A stretch of 64,000 nt of DNA from Rhodococcoides kyotonense (lineage in GTDB: Bacteria; Actinomycetota; Actinomycetes; Mycobacteriales; Mycobacteriaceae): assembly GCF_001645385.1 (NCBI RefSeq), contig NZ_LVHI01000004.1, positions 199 through 64,198 on the forward strand, in the 5' to 3' direction. Made by a program: the position numbers and the translations under genes. Below, one piece after another: positions 1 through 8,444 of the stretch (the first letter of the stretch is position 1; every line of letters begins with the position of its first letter). The notes below the pieces were generated by a model, which saw nothing but the letters and a program-made list of their open reading frames with translations, had not been told where the DNA came from and did not search any database.

Positions 1-273
1 GGACGGGAGATGTCCGGGCATGCCCAGTTCACCGTCGACACAGGGGTGCAGGTCTACTTCTGTGACCCGCACTCCCCGTGGCAACGTGGCACCAACGAGA
101 ACACCAACGGACTGCTTCGTCAGTACTTTCCCAAAGGCACCGATCTGTCCGTTCACTCCCCAGAACGGCTCGCCGAGGTCGAGGACCTACTCAACAACCG
201 TCCCCGTAGGACCCTCGGATGGGATACTCCTCTGAAGGCATACGACAAGACGCTCGTTGCGATGACCGCTTGA
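1..273 (+). pseudogene. IS30-family transposase, C-terminal part (cut by window edge)
   Basis: The open frame runs in from the left edge and reads through the ATG at 10, so that ATG is internal. The residues are the C-terminal third of an IS30-type DDE integrase core: the block [19 protein letters not shown] contains the last catalytic glutamate, followed by the family's FPKGTDL and [10 protein letters not shown] segments. These enzymes cut and join the ends of their own insertion sequence. The stop is at 271-273. A complete IS30 element has a terminal inverted repeat after the stop; none is recognisable in the 30 bases before the next gene, where half of a chromosomal hairpin family is found instead. 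Whether the gene is intact upstream cannot be seen, so it is marked as a partial/broken element. Family assignment is firm; activity is unknown. Confidence 0.8.
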
Positions 274-280
274 GACCGCC

Positions 281-296
281 GTACAGCCCGCTGTAC
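281..296. repeat. Short hairpin, half of a repeated hairpin family
   Basis: GTACAGC-CC-GCTGTAC forms a 7-bp stem with a 2-base loop between the transposase remnant and the convergent oxidoreductase gene. The right side continues as GCTGTACATT, identical to the right arm of the perfect 20-bp-stem hairpin at 17559-17600. The left arm no longer pairs beyond 7 bp, as if sequence to the left had been replaced. It may act as a weak terminator. Confidence 0.5.
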
Positions 297-304
297 ATTG
301 CCAC

Positions 305-1165
305 TCACATGAAGTTTTCCGCGAACTTCCGCATCGACTCCTGCTTCGCCTCGAGCGGCCCGTCGAACCCGATGCCGTCGAAGACCCAGGGCACGGTGAT
401 GATGTCGGTGACGCCTGCTTCCTCCAGCTCGGCGTATCCGTCCTTTCCGAAGCGATCGATGCACACGGTCTGGATCTCGAACGGCTCGTCGGCTTTTCCG
501 TACTCGGCGCGCAACTCGCGCAGCCGTGCGATGACGCCCACCAGGTCGTCGAACGTGATCATCGCGGACGTCCAGCCGTCGCCGACTCGCGCCGCTCGCC
601 GCAACGCGACGTCGGTGTGGCCGCCGACGTAGAAGGGCACGGGCTTCGCCGGCGCGGGACTCATCTGCAGTTTGTCGAAATCGTAGAACTCGCCGTGATG
701 CTCGACCATTCCGCCGCCGAGAATCAGCTTGATGACGTCGATCATCTCGTCGACTCGTTTGCCGCGTTTCGCGTACGGCACCCCGCACCATTCGAATTCC
801 TCGGGTGCCCAGCCGATTCCGACGCCGAATCCGAATCGATCACCGGTCATCGCGGCCACCGAGCCGACCTGGCGAGCCAGCAGTACGGGGTTGCGGGAGC
901 CGAGCTTGAGCACCTGCGTGTAGAACTCGATGCGCGTCGTCACCGCACCCATCGCGGCTGCTGCGATGAGTGGGTCGACCCACGGGGTGTCGGCCGTCCA
1001 CATGCGTGACCCGTCCGGGGTGTACGGATAGTCCGCCGACTGAGTTTCCATGTAGAACAACGAATCCGGTAGCGCGATCGACGTGAACCCGCACTCCTCC
1101 GCCGTTCGCGCCAGCGTCGTCAACTCGTTCAACGGCGTCATGGCGATTCCGACGGTGTACTTCAC
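305..1165 (-). CDS. LLM-class F420-dependent oxidoreductase
   Basis: A 286-residue flavin-type TIM-barrel protein of the luciferase-like monooxygenase superfamily, in the size range of the F420-dependent subgroup. It starts MKYTVGIAMTP. It has the subgroup's pattern of an N-terminal strand and helix (LARTAEECGFTSIALPDS), a central RFGFGVGIGWAPEEFEWCG segment and the PFYVGGHT strand. Members transfer hydride with F420H2 (or FMNH2); several sit in steroid and side-chain catabolic clusters. The gene is last in a four-gene minus-strand operon (DUF35, ltp4, ltp3, this gene) and its start overlaps the ltp3 stop by four bases, so it is probably translationally coupled. The substrate is unknown; a role on a steroid-derived CoA ester is inferred from context. 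Confidence 0.8.
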   Translation of the reverse strand: MKYTVGIAMTPLNELTTLARTAEECGFTSIALPDSLFYMETQSADYPYTPDGSRMWTADTPWVDPLIAAAAMGAVTTRIEFYTQVLKLGSRNPVLLARQVGSVAAMTGDRFGFGVGIGWAPEEFEWCGVPYAKRGKRVDEMIDVIKLILGGGMVEHHGEFYDFDKLQMSPAPAKPVPFYVGGHTDVALRRAARVGDGWTSAMITFDDLVGVIARLRELRAEYGKADEPFEIQTVCIDRFGKDGYAELEEAGVTDIITVPWVFDGIGFDGPLEAKQESMRKFAENFM

Positions 1166-2331
1166 GGTTGCTCACTCCCTACGACCCACATCGAAAAGTA
1201 TTGTGAACCACCGCCGTACGCGTGGCCGAGTGCTGTCCGGGCGCCGTCGACCTGATGATCGCCTGCCCGGTGCATCACCTGCATCGCGGCCTCGGCGAAC
1301 CGAATCAGGCCCGACGCACCGATCGGATTCGACGACAGCACACCACCGGAGCAATTGACCGGCAAGGTTCCGCCGAGTGCCGTGTCTCCCGCTTCGGTGA
1401 GCTTCCAGCCTTCGCCCTCCGGCATGAACCCGAGGTTCTCGAGCCACATCGGCTCGAACCACGAGAACGGCACATAGATCTCGGCGACGTCGATCTCGGT
1501 CAGCGGATCGGTGATACCCGCAGCCTTCCACAGTGCAGCGGCGGCATCCTTGCCTGCCTGCGGACTGACCTGGTCACGGCCCGAGAACGTCGTCGGCTCG
1601 GTGCGCATCGCCGTCGCGTGAATCCACGCGACCCGCTTCCCGTCGGCGACGCGAGCACGTGCCGATTCCTCGTCGCCGATGACGATGGCGCACGCCCCGT
1701 CGGACGACGGGCAGGTCTCGTCGTAGCGAATCGGATCCCAGAGCATCTGCGACGCCTGTACCGACTCGAGCGTGATGTTCGGTTGCCGCAGATGCGCGTA
1801 CGGATTCTTCGCACCGTTCAGTCGGTCCTTCACCGCGACCATTGCGCCGATGTGGTCCGGCGCATGCGAGCGCCTGATGTACGACCGCACGTGCGGCGCG
1901 AAGTACCCACCCGCGCCCGCACCGACCGGCATGTTGAACGGAATCGGAATCGACAACGCCCACATGGCATTGCTCTCCGACTGCTTCTCCCACGCCACGG
2001 CCAGGACGCGTCGGTGCACACCCGACTGCACGAGCGACGACGCCACCACCCCGGTCGAGCCGCCGACGGAACCGGCGGTGTGCACGCGGAGCAGCGGCTT
2101 TCCGGTGGCGCCGATGGCGTCGGCCATGAACAACTCGGGCATCATGACGCCCTCGAACAGATCGGGTGCCTTCCCGACGACGACGGCATCGATGTCGTCC
2201 CAGGTCACCTCGGCGTCGGTCATCGCGCGGTCGATCGCTTCGCGCAGCAGTCCGGACATGGACACGTCGTGTCTCTTGGCGACGTAGTGCGTCTGGCCGG
2301 TCCCGAGGACGGCCGCGGGGTGCTTGCTCAT
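1162..2331 (-). CDS. ltp3: SCP2-type thiolase-fold protein, Ltp3-like
   Basis: A 389-residue thiolase-fold protein of the lipid-transfer (SCP2/thiolase) group. The position that holds the nucleophilic cysteine in true thiolases reads HTAGSVGGSTG, with no Cys. This fits proteins of this group that work as aldolases with a DUF35 partner (Ltp2 is the studied case) rather than as thiolases. Order, strand and length match M. tuberculosis Rv3523 (ltp3), which follows ltp4 and a DUF35 gene transcribed divergently from an LLM oxidoreductase, as here. The start abuts the ltp4 stop. Expected role: C-C bond cleavage or transfer on a steroid-derived acyl-CoA, as part of a complex with ltp4 and the OB-fold protein. 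Orthology is inferred from synteny and family, not alignment. Confidence 0.72.
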   Translation of the reverse strand: MSKHPAAVLGTGQTHYVAKRHDVSMSGLLREAIDRAMTDAEVTWDDIDAVVVGKAPDLFEGVMMPELFMADAIGATGKPLLRVHTAGSVGGSTGVVASSLVQSGVHRRVLAVAWEKQSESNAMWALSIPIPFNMPVGAGAGGYFAPHVRSYIRRSHAPDHIGAMVAVKDRLNGAKNPYAHLRQPNITLESVQASQMLWDPIRYDETCPSSDGACAIVIGDEESARARVADGKRVAWIHATAMRTEPTTFSGRDQVSPQAGKDAAAALWKAAGITDPLTEIDVAEIYVPFSWFEPMWLENLGFMPEGEGWKLTEAGDTALGGTLPVNCSGGVLSSNPIGASGLIRFAEAAMQVMHRAGDHQVDGARTALGHAYGGGSQYFSMWVVGSEQP

Positions 2332-3381
2332 CTATCTCCCCTCCATCACGGCGACCAGATTCTGTTGCAGCAGAGGACCACTCGTTGCATGCGCGAGGAC
2401 GCGGTCGTCGTGCCCGTCGAAGATGCGTGTCGCGGCGTGTCCGATGCGTTCGAGCCCGGCCGAGAACATCGCGTTCCCGACGAGGGTTCCGCCGGACGGA
2501 TTCACAGCGGTTCGGTCCGAAAGCCACTCGGTGAGAATGATTTCCTGATGTGTGAACGGCGCGTGGAGTTCGGCGGACACGATGCTCGCCAGATCGCCTC
2601 CCGACGCCTTCAGCGCCGCGTTGTGTGCCGACGGGGCCGTCGTCAGATCTCGGGCACCGATCTCGGGGGAGTCGACGAGATGCTCGATTCCCGTTATCCA
2701 AGCTGGGTTTTCGCGGAGCGAGCGCGCACGGTCGCCCGCCGCAAGAACGATCGCCGAAGCGCCGTCGGTCACCGGTGCGCAGTCGTGCGCGCGGAGGGGG
2801 TCCGCGATGTAGTCCGAGGCGAGTAGCGTTTCCACATCCAACGGCGCAGTCAGCTGCGCCAGCGGGTGCGCGTTCGCTCGGTTGCGCACCGCGACTTCGG
2901 CCATCGCGCGTTCGTCCCACTTGCCGGCGTCGATACCCATTCGGGCTTGAATTCCGGCCAACGACAGCGCATCCGGCCAGAGCGGGCCCACCAGGTAGGG
3001 GTCGAGTTGCATCGCGAGGATCTTCGGCAGGGTTCCTGCCGACGACTTGCCGAAGCCGTACACCAGTGCTGTTTCGACCTCACCCGTCATCAACTTGACC
3101 CACGCCTCGTAGAACGCCCATGCCGCATCCATCTCGACGTGTGACTCGTTGATCGGCGGGACCGCGCCGATGGCGTCGATCGCCGAGATGAACGAGAAGG
3201 CGCGTCCGGCGAGATAGTCGGACGAGCCGGAACACCAGAAACCGATGTCGGACTTGTCGATTCCCAGTTCGTCGTACAGCTGCCGGAAGCACGGCACCAG
3301 CATCTCGACGCCGTTGGTGGTGCCCGCCGTTTCGGCGACGTTCGGCGCCTGCGCGAACCCCACCACTGCGATATCGGTCAT
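2332..3381 (-). CDS. ltp4: SCP2-type thiolase-fold protein, Ltp4-like
   Basis: A 349-residue thiolase-like protein, shorter than ltp3 and less conserved. The N-terminus MTDIAVVGFAQAP is the usual first strand of this fold. The usual Cys region reads NESHVEMDAAWAFYEA and has no candidate nucleophile, so thiolytic activity is unlikely. It retains SDGASAIVLA-like spacing in CAPVTDGASAIVLAAG and a C-terminal NPSGGTLVGNAMFSAG segment. The M. tuberculosis counterpart by position is Rv3522 (ltp4). It lies between the DUF35 gene (9 bp gap) and ltp3 (abutting), so the three products are probably made in equal amounts and form one complex. Function is inferred from context. Confidence 0.7.
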   Translation of the reverse strand: MTDIAVVGFAQAPNVAETAGTTNGVEMLVPCFRQLYDELGIDKSDIGFWCSGSSDYLAGRAFSFISAIDAIGAVPPINESHVEMDAAWAFYEAWVKLMTGEVETALVYGFGKSSAGTLPKILAMQLDPYLVGPLWPDALSLAGIQARMGIDAGKWDERAMAEVAVRNRANAHPLAQLTAPLDVETLLASDYIADPLRAHDCAPVTDGASAIVLAAGDRARSLRENPAWITGIEHLVDSPEIGARDLTTAPSAHNAALKASGGDLASIVSAELHAPFTHQEIILTEWLSDRTAVNPSGGTLVGNAMFSAGLERIGHAATRIFDGHDDRVLAHATSGPLLQQNLVAVMEGR

Positions 3382-3390
3382 GGCCGCCCC

Positions 3391-4443
3391 TTACAGGTGG
3401 TGTCGGTAGGTGTCGTAGTCCGCGTCGGGTTCACCCGTCGGGCGGAAGTATTCGATGTTCTCGAGTGTGTAATCCCAGTCCTGCTGCGGCTTCCACTTCG
3501 CTTCGACGCGCATCCCCATTCGGACATCGGCCGGGTCGCATTCGAGGATCAGATGCAGAAACGCGATGTCGGCGCCGTCGAGCAGCACGTAGGCCGCGAT
3601 GTAAGGGGGCTTGATCCGCTGGCCGAGGAACGGCACGTTGACGATGCAGAAGGTCGTCACGATGCCACGATCGGGCAGTTCCACCTGCTCCGCCGTCGGC
3701 CGCCCGTCGGTGGGATCGGCCCCGCGAGGAGGTACGTACACCTTGCCGGCAGAGTCCGTCCGTCCGCCGAGAATGCGTCCCTCTTTCAGTCCACGGAGGT
3801 AGTAACTCTCCTCGGCCGACGCGGAATGCGTGTACTCCAGGCGGACTGGGGTGGTGATCATCTCGACGGGGTCACCGGCGGACTGCGGGTCCTCGGCACC
3901 CTCACCCGGCCCAATGGGTCGTTCCGCAGGCTCCACTCCCGGCCCAATGGGTCGTTCCGCAGGCTCCACTCCCGGCCCAATGGGTCGTTCCGCAGGCTCC
4001 ACTCCCGGCTGGAAGCAGATGACGTCGTGAATATCGCCGACTCGCTCCTCGGCCCACCGCGCATGTACGCGCATGCCGGTCGACATACGGTCCGGGCTTC
4101 CCGCGTCGACGGCGTGCAGCAGCGCCGTGTCGGCGCCGTCGAGTCGAACGAGCGCGAACGCGAAGGGACGGTCGAGAGGTTGCCCGTCATAGGGCGTCGG
4201 CACCCAGGACCACGACACGACGGTGCCCGTCGATGCGACGTCCACGAAATCGGTGACGGGTTCCATTGTCGCCGAGTCGAATTCGGGTGGCGGTACGTGA
4301 ACGCGGCCGTCGCTCGTGCGTCCGCCACGAATCTGTTTGCGACGCAACCCCGTCAGGAACGCTCCGATGGTCGGCCCGACCGAGCGTGTGTAATCGAAAG
4401 CATTGTTCAGCGGCGCGCTGAGTGGTGCATTCACCGAAGTCAC
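3391..4443 (-). CDS. Tandem OB-fold DUF35 protein with a repetitive linker
   Basis: A 350-residue protein made of two DUF35/OB-fold halves, roughly residues 20-145 and 200-345. Each has a GGRTDS/GRTSDG...VPP entry and a late strand (YIAAYVLLDGADIAFLH; FAFALVRLDGADTALLH). The zinc-ribbon cysteines of many DUF35 proteins are absent. DUF35 proteins pair with SCP2-type thiolases or aldolases and gate acyl-CoA binding. The two halves are joined by a linker holding three copies of an 11-residue repeat (EPAERPIGPGV-type). The start is a GTG with no clear ribosome site, only about 10 bp from a KstR-like box, so the mRNA may be leaderless. It is the first gene of the ltp4-ltp3 operon and divergent from the LLM gene, as Rv3521 is in M. 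tuberculosis. Confidence 0.75.
   Translation of the reverse strand: MTSVNAPLSAPLNNAFDYTRSVGPTIGAFLTGLRRKQIRGGRTSDGRVHVPPPEFDSATMEPVTDFVDVASTGTVVSWSWVPTPYDGQPLDRPFAFALVRLDGADTALLHAVDAGSPDRMSTGMRVHARWAEERVGDIHDVICFQPGVEPAERPIGPGVEPAERPIGPGVEPAERPIGPGEGAEDPQSAGDPVEMITTPVRLEYTHSASAEESYYLRGLKEGRILGGRTDSAGKVYVPPRGADPTDGRPTAEQVELPDRGIVTTFCIVNVPFLGQRIKPPYIAAYVLLDGADIAFLHLILECDPADVRMGMRVEAKWKPQQDWDYTLENIEYFRPTGEPDADYDTYRHHL
3905..4003. repeat. 33-bp in-frame tandem repeat, three perfect copies
   Basis: Three identical 33-base units (3905-3937, 3938-3970, 3971-4003) lie head to tail inside the DUF35 gene, followed by the first six bases of a fourth. Each adds 11 residues (roughly protein residues 147-180), rich in Pro and Glu, to the linker between the two OB folds. 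Perfect identity suggests recent slippage; copy number probably varies between strains. Confidence 0.95.
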
Positions 4444-4452
4444 ATTTTTCAG

Positions 4453-4466
4453 TAGAACAGGTTCTT
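4453..4466. promoter_or_regulatory. Putative KstR operator, divergent promoter
   Basis: TAGAACAGGTTCTT matches the mycobacterial/rhodococcal KstR consensus TNNAACNNGTTNNA at every fixed position except the last. It sits between the divergent DUF35 (start 4443) and LLM (start 4505) genes, where one repressor could control both. KstR is a TetR-type repressor released by steroid-CoA intermediates. Confidence 0.7.
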
Positions 4467-4504
4467 ATTATGGAGGCAAGACCGGTCGACGGAGGGCACT
4501 GGAA

Positions 4505-5533
4505 ATGAAGCTCGGATTGCAGCTCGGCTACTGGGGTGCACAGCCCCCGACGGGAACGGCGGACCTCGTCGACGCGGCGGAGGAGGCGGGTTTCGACGCC
4601 GTCTTCGCCGCCGAATCGTGGGGGTCCGACGCATTCACGCCGCTGGCCTGGTGGGGTTCGCGCACGTCGCGCGTCGCTCTCGGCACGTCGGTGGCGCAGC
4701 TGTCCGCACGTACGCCGACCAGCTGCGCGATGCACGCGCTGACCCTCGACCACCTCAGCGGTGGGAGGGCCGTCCTCGGCCTCGGTGTGTCCGGACCGCA
4801 GGTCGTCGAGGGGTGGTACGGCCAGCCGTTTCCGAAACCGTTGGCACGCACGCGCGAGTACGTCGACATCGTGCGGCAGGTCCTGGCTCGAGAGCGTCCC
4901 GTCACCAGCGACGGACCGCACTACCCGCTGCCGGCCGACGGCACCGGCCTGGGCAAGCCGCTGAAATCCATCACGCACCCGCTCCGCGCCGACCTGCCGA
5001 TCTGGCTCGGCGCCGAGGGTCCGAAGAACGTGGCGTTGGCCGCCGAGATCGCCGACGGTTGGCTGGCGATCTACTACTCGCCGAGGCTCGCGCCGATGTA
5101 CGACGAGTGGCTCGACGACGGATTCGCGCGTCCCGGCGCGCGTCGGACACGGGAGAATTTCGAGGTCGCCGCGACCTGTCAGGTGGTGCTCACCGACGAT
5201 CGGCCCGCGGCGATCGCGCAGCTCAAGCCGACCGTCGCGCTGTACGTCGGCGGAATGGGCGCACCGGAACTGAACTTCCACGCGCAGGTGTACCGGCGCA
5301 TGGGCTACGACGAGGAGGTCGCCGAGATCGGCAGGCTGTTCCAGTCCGGACGCAAGGACGAGGCGGCCGCCGTCGTGCCGGACGAGATGGTTGCCGAAAC
5401 GATGATCATCGGCAACGCCGACCACGTGCGCGGCGAGGTGAAGCGCTGGGAGGACGCCGGCGTGACGATGCTGCTCGTGACTGCGCCCACCGCGTCGCGA
5501 GTGCGGGAGCTCGGGGCCTTGCTGAAGAGGTAG
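4505..5533 (+). CDS. LLM-class F420-dependent oxidoreductase (Rv3520c-like)
   Basis: A 342-residue luciferase-like TIM-barrel oxidoreductase. The ATG at 4505 is chosen because the product then begins MKLGLQLGYWGAQPP, which I recognise as the conserved N-terminus of the M. tuberculosis Rv3520c family. An in-frame upstream extension to 4403 would run across the KstR box and into the divergent gene. LGLGVSGPQVVEGWYGQ is the conserved central segment. It is likely to use F420. Rv3520c likewise lies divergent from the DUF35-ltp4-ltp3 operon and is a KstR-regulon member. The substrate is unknown, probably a steroid ring or side-chain CoA ester. The stop codon lies inside the next KstR-like box. Confidence 0.82.
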   Translation: MKLGLQLGYWGAQPPTGTADLVDAAEEAGFDAVFAAESWGSDAFTPLAWWGSRTSRVALGTSVAQLSARTPTSCAMHALTLDHLSGGRAVLGLGVSGPQVVEGWYGQPFPKPLARTREYVDIVRQVLARERPVTSDGPHYPLPADGTGLGKPLKSITHPLRADLPIWLGAEGPKNVALAAEIADGWLAIYYSPRLAPMYDEWLDDGFARPGARRTRENFEVAATCQVVLTDDRPAAIAQLKPTVALYVGGMGAPELNFHAQVYRRMGYDEEVAEIGRLFQSGRKDEAAAVVPDEMVAETMIIGNADHVRGEVKRWEDAGVTMLLVTAPTASRVRELGALLKR

Positions 5534-5544
5534 AACACGTTCTA
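5531..5544. promoter_or_regulatory. Putative KstR operator (perfect palindrome)
   Basis: TAGAACACGTTCTA matches the KstR consensus TNNAACNNGTTNNA at every fixed base and is nearly fully self-complementary. Its first three bases are the TAG stop of the LLM gene, and it ends 11 bp before the ATG of the acyl-CoA synthetase, so it would control that gene from its own promoter. Confidence 0.8.
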
Positions 5545-5555
5545 GATTGTGTGGC

Positions 5556-7097
5556 ATGACGGTCGAAGAGAAGGCTGGAATGCGCACGGGTGGGTTGTGG
5601 AACATCGCCGCCGAGGAACCGGAACGCATCGCGCTCGTCGATCCCGAGGGGCGACCGCACACCTACGGCGAGTTGGTGTCCGACGCGAACCGCTACGGTC
5701 GCGGCTTGCAGGACATGGGGCTCCGGCCGGGCGACAGCGTCGTGATGATGCTCCACAACAGCGCAGATCTCGTCGCGTTCTACTTCGCCGCGTTCCAGAC
5801 CGGTCTCTACATCGTGGCCGTCAACTGGCACCTGACCGGCTCCGAAGTGGCGTACATACTGCAGGACAGTGACGCGAAAGCCTTTGTCGCGTCGGCACGA
5901 TTCGCCGACGCGGCACGCCGGGCCGCCGACGAATCCGGTGTGCCTGCGCGATTCTCGGTCGGCGACATCGACGGGTTCATGCCGCTGCGCGATCTCGGTG
6001 CTTCCGACGCGCGACCCGACATCCGCACTGCGGGTGGGCCGATGCTGTACACGTCGGGAACGACGGGAAAACCGAAAGGCGTGCGACGCCCGCTCACCGG
6101 TGCCGACCCGGATCAGGTGCCGCTCGCGTCGAGTGGGTTCTTCGCGATCTTCGGGATACGACCGTTCGACGACCACGTGCACATCTGCGGCTCGCCGCTC
6201 TATCACACGGCCGTGCTGAACTTCGTCGCGATCTCGATTCAACTGGGCCACACGGTGATTCTGATGGACCGATGGGATCCCGAGGAGATGCTCGCGCTCA
6301 TCGAACGGCATCGCGTGACGCACGGCCACATGGTCCCGACGCAGTTCCACCGGTTGCTCGCCCTGCCCGACGCGACCCGCGAGAAGTACGACGTGTCGTC
6401 GCTGCGCGTCATGATCCACGGTGCCGCGCCGTGTCCGCTGGACGTGAAACGAAAGATGCTGCAGTGGTGGGGTCCTGTCGTCACCGAGTACTACGCTGCG
6501 ACCGAAGGTGGGGGAACGGTCATCTCGGGTGACGAGTGGCTGCGCAAGCCCGGATCGGTCGGACTGCCGTGGCCCAATTCGGTCGTCAAGGTGCTGGGCG
6601 ACGACGGAAACGAGCTCGCCGCAGGCGAACCCGGCCAGGTGTACATGCGTATGGGCGGTTCGAGCTTCGAATACCACCACGACAAGAAGAAGACCGAGGC
6701 GTCACGCGTCGGAGATCTGTTCACACTCGGCGACATCGGTTATCTCGACGAGGACGGCTACCTGTTTCTGTGCGACCGCAAGTCCGACATGATCATCTCC
6801 GGCGGGGTCAACATCTATCCCGCCGAGATCGAAGGGGAGCTGATCACGCACCCCAGTGTGGCCGATATCGCGGTGTTCGGTGTGCCGCACGAAGATTGGG
6901 GTGAGGAGGTCAAGGCGGTCGTACAACCGGAAGTAGGCGTCGAACCGGACGATCGCCTGACCGCGGACATTCTCGACTTCGCTCGCGAGCGGCTGGCGAA
7001 GTACAAGCTCCCGAAGTCCATCGACTACACCGACGAATTGCCGCGCGACCCGAACGGAAAGCTGTACAAGCGCAGACTCCGCGACCCGTATTGGTAG
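5556..7097 (+). CDS. Fatty-acid/steroid-type acyl-CoA synthetase (FadD class)
   Basis: A 513-residue ANL-superfamily ligase activating a carboxylic acid with ATP and CoA through an acyl-AMP. The P-loop-like motif TSGTTGKPKG is at about residues 166-175, the YYAATEGGG motif follows, then the hinge region CDRKSDMIISGGVNIYPAEIE, and the C-terminal lysine signature PNGKLYKRRL. The ATG at 5556 is preferred over an in-frame TTG at 5547 because it lies just after the KstR-like box. The start is close enough to the operator that the mRNA may be short-leadered or leaderless. Placement beside ltp3/ltp4 and the box suggests a steroid side-chain or ring-degradation acid as substrate; which one cannot be told. 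Confidence 0.85.
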   Translation: MTVEEKAGMRTGGLWNIAAEEPERIALVDPEGRPHTYGELVSDANRYGRGLQDMGLRPGDSVVMMLHNSADLVAFYFAAFQTGLYIVAVNWHLTGSEVAYILQDSDAKAFVASARFADAARRAADESGVPARFSVGDIDGFMPLRDLGASDARPDIRTAGGPMLYTSGTTGKPKGVRRPLTGADPDQVPLASSGFFAIFGIRPFDDHVHICGSPLYHTAVLNFVAISIQLGHTVILMDRWDPEEMLALIERHRVTHGHMVPTQFHRLLALPDATREKYDVSSLRVMIHGAAPCPLDVKRKMLQWWGPVVTEYYAATEGGGTVISGDEWLRKPGSVGLPWPNSVVKVLGDDGNELAAGEPGQVYMRMGGSSFEYHHDKKKTEASRVGDLFTLGDIGYLDEDGYLFLCDRKSDMIISGGVNIYPAEIEGELITHPSVADIAVFGVPHEDWGEEVKAVVQPEVGVEPDDRLTADILDFARERLAKYKLPKSIDYTDELPRDPNGKLYKRRLRDPYW

Positions 7098-7108
7098 GCG
7101 CCTGCGGC

Positions 7109-7156
7109 GCACGTGCGCGAAAATGCATAGCCCGCTATGTATTTTCGTACACGTGC
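7109..7156. terminator. Long imperfect hairpin between convergent genes
   Basis: Two 23-base arms (7109-7131 and 7134-7156) pair with three mismatches around a 2-base loop; the core is CATAGC-CC-GCTATG flanked by AAAAT/ATTTT tracts. It lies between the ends of the acyl-CoA synthetase and the flavohemoglobin gene and would terminate transcription from both sides. It belongs to the same family as the hairpins at 281-296 and 17559-17600. Confidence 0.8.
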
Positions 7157-7167
7157 AGCGGAGCTGC

Positions 7168-8331
7168 CTACAGGGGATCGTGCTGCACGTGCTCCATCGG
7201 CGTACCGACCTTGCGCAGTGCGTACAGCGTCGTGCGCACCATCGACGGTGAACCGCAGACCTGGATTCGACGGTCCGCCCACGATCCGAACTGCGTGACG
7301 ACCTTGCCGATCGGTCCGTGCAGCCGGTGGTGCATGCCTACAGGCAATTCCGGGGTCGGCGACGCGTGCCACCACGGGTCCTCGTTCTCCTCGGTGACGG
7401 GTACGACCGTGAGCCATGGGTTCGACAGCGACAGTTGCCACATGGTCTGCGCGTCGTACAGGTCGCGCGGGTAGATCCCGCTCATGAAGAGGTGCACGCG
7501 GGGATTGCGACTCATGCGAGCCATGTCCATGATCTGCGCGCGCAGCGGCGCCAGGCCCGTTCCGCCCGCGATCATCAACACGTCCTCGGGGATCGACCGG
7601 TCGACGTGCAGTCCACCGAGCGGCGGGCTCACCGCCCACCGATCTCCGACGACGGTCTCGCCCACGATCGCGGGACTGACCCAGCCGCCGGAGACGCGTC
7701 GGACATGGAATTCGATCTCGCCCTGCGGGTTGCTCGGAATGGCGGGGGACAGGTAGCGCCACAGCTTGGGGCGCTGCGGAATCTGGACGCTGACGTACTG
7801 GCCCGGGAAATAGGGGATGCTCTCGTCCAGCTGCAGCCGCACGACGGCCAGGTCGTCGAGCAGCCGCTGGTGATCGACAACCGTCGCTCCCCAGTACGGC
7901 GGCATCTCGTCCGAATCCGCTGCGACGGCCATGCTGCCGCTGACCAGGTCGAGTGTGGACGTCCATGCGGCTTCGATCTCGTCGGTCCATACCTCGTTGC
8001 CGACGAAGGTCCGGAACGCCGAGGTCAACGCCGAGCTGCCGGCACGCAAGTGCGACCCGTCGACACCGTGTTTGCGGTGGTCGCGCCCCAGTTGTTCGAG
8101 GAACGGGACGACGCGCTCGTCGCGGTCGAGGTTGTCGAACACCCACGCGAGCGCCTTGACGAACCGTTCGCGCTGCTGATCCATGGCAGCCGGGAAGAAC
8201 GCTCGGAACTCCGGATGTTCCGCGAAGAGGTGCGCGTAGAAGGATCGGGCGAGTCGCTCGGGGCCGTCGTCCGCTGCAAGAACCGCCTTGAAACCGGCAC
8301 GAACCAGGGAGAGTGTTCGCGCATCGAGCAC
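7168..8331 (-). CDS. Type II flavohemoglobin-like globin/oxidoreductase
   Basis: A 387-residue fusion of an N-terminal globin (about residues 1-135, with the proximal-histidine helix around LGRDHRKHGVDGSHL) and a C-terminal ferredoxin-NADP reductase module. The reductase part has a flavin-binding segment near RPKLWRYLSPA, nucleotide-binding IAGGTGLAPLRAQI, and a late VCGSPSMV. Classical flavohemoglobins dioxygenate nitric oxide; the type II group described in mycobacteria (Rv0385) has altered flavin and heme surroundings and was linked to D-lactate oxidation. In M. tuberculosis Rv0385 also lies divergent from clpB, exactly as here, which supports the type II call. The divergent spacer holds an HspR box and might link its expression to stress. 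Confidence 0.8.
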   Translation of the reverse strand: MLDARTLSLVRAGFKAVLAADDGPERLARSFYAHLFAEHPEFRAFFPAAMDQQRERFVKALAWVFDNLDRDERVVPFLEQLGRDHRKHGVDGSHLRAGSSALTSAFRTFVGNEVWTDEIEAAWTSTLDLVSGSMAVAADSDEMPPYWGATVVDHQRLLDDLAVVRLQLDESIPYFPGQYVSVQIPQRPKLWRYLSPAIPSNPQGEIEFHVRRVSGGWVSPAIVGETVVGDRWAVSPPLGGLHVDRSIPEDVLMIAGGTGLAPLRAQIMDMARMSRNPRVHLFMSGIYPRDLYDAQTMWQLSLSNPWLTVVPVTEENEDPWWHASPTPELPVGMHHRLHGPIGKVVTQFGSWADRRIQVCGSPSMVRTTLYALRKVGTPMEHVQHDPL

Positions 8332-8444
8332 CGAATCGACCTCCGTCCCAGGTAGACGGTTCCGAAGTAGACCGGTCGAGGGTATCCCGTTTGGCGAACG
8401 GTGGCCACATGCCTGGGCCGGCCGGGTTCGCGCAAATTTTCAGA

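Noticed and set aside
1-300. A complete IS30 element or attachment site
   Set aside because: Only the 3' end of the transposase is inside the window and no terminal inverted repeat could be found.
1222-2826. 534-codon plus-strand frame across ltp3 and ltp4
   Set aside because: It crosses two well-supported minus-strand genes and shows no recognisable protein features.
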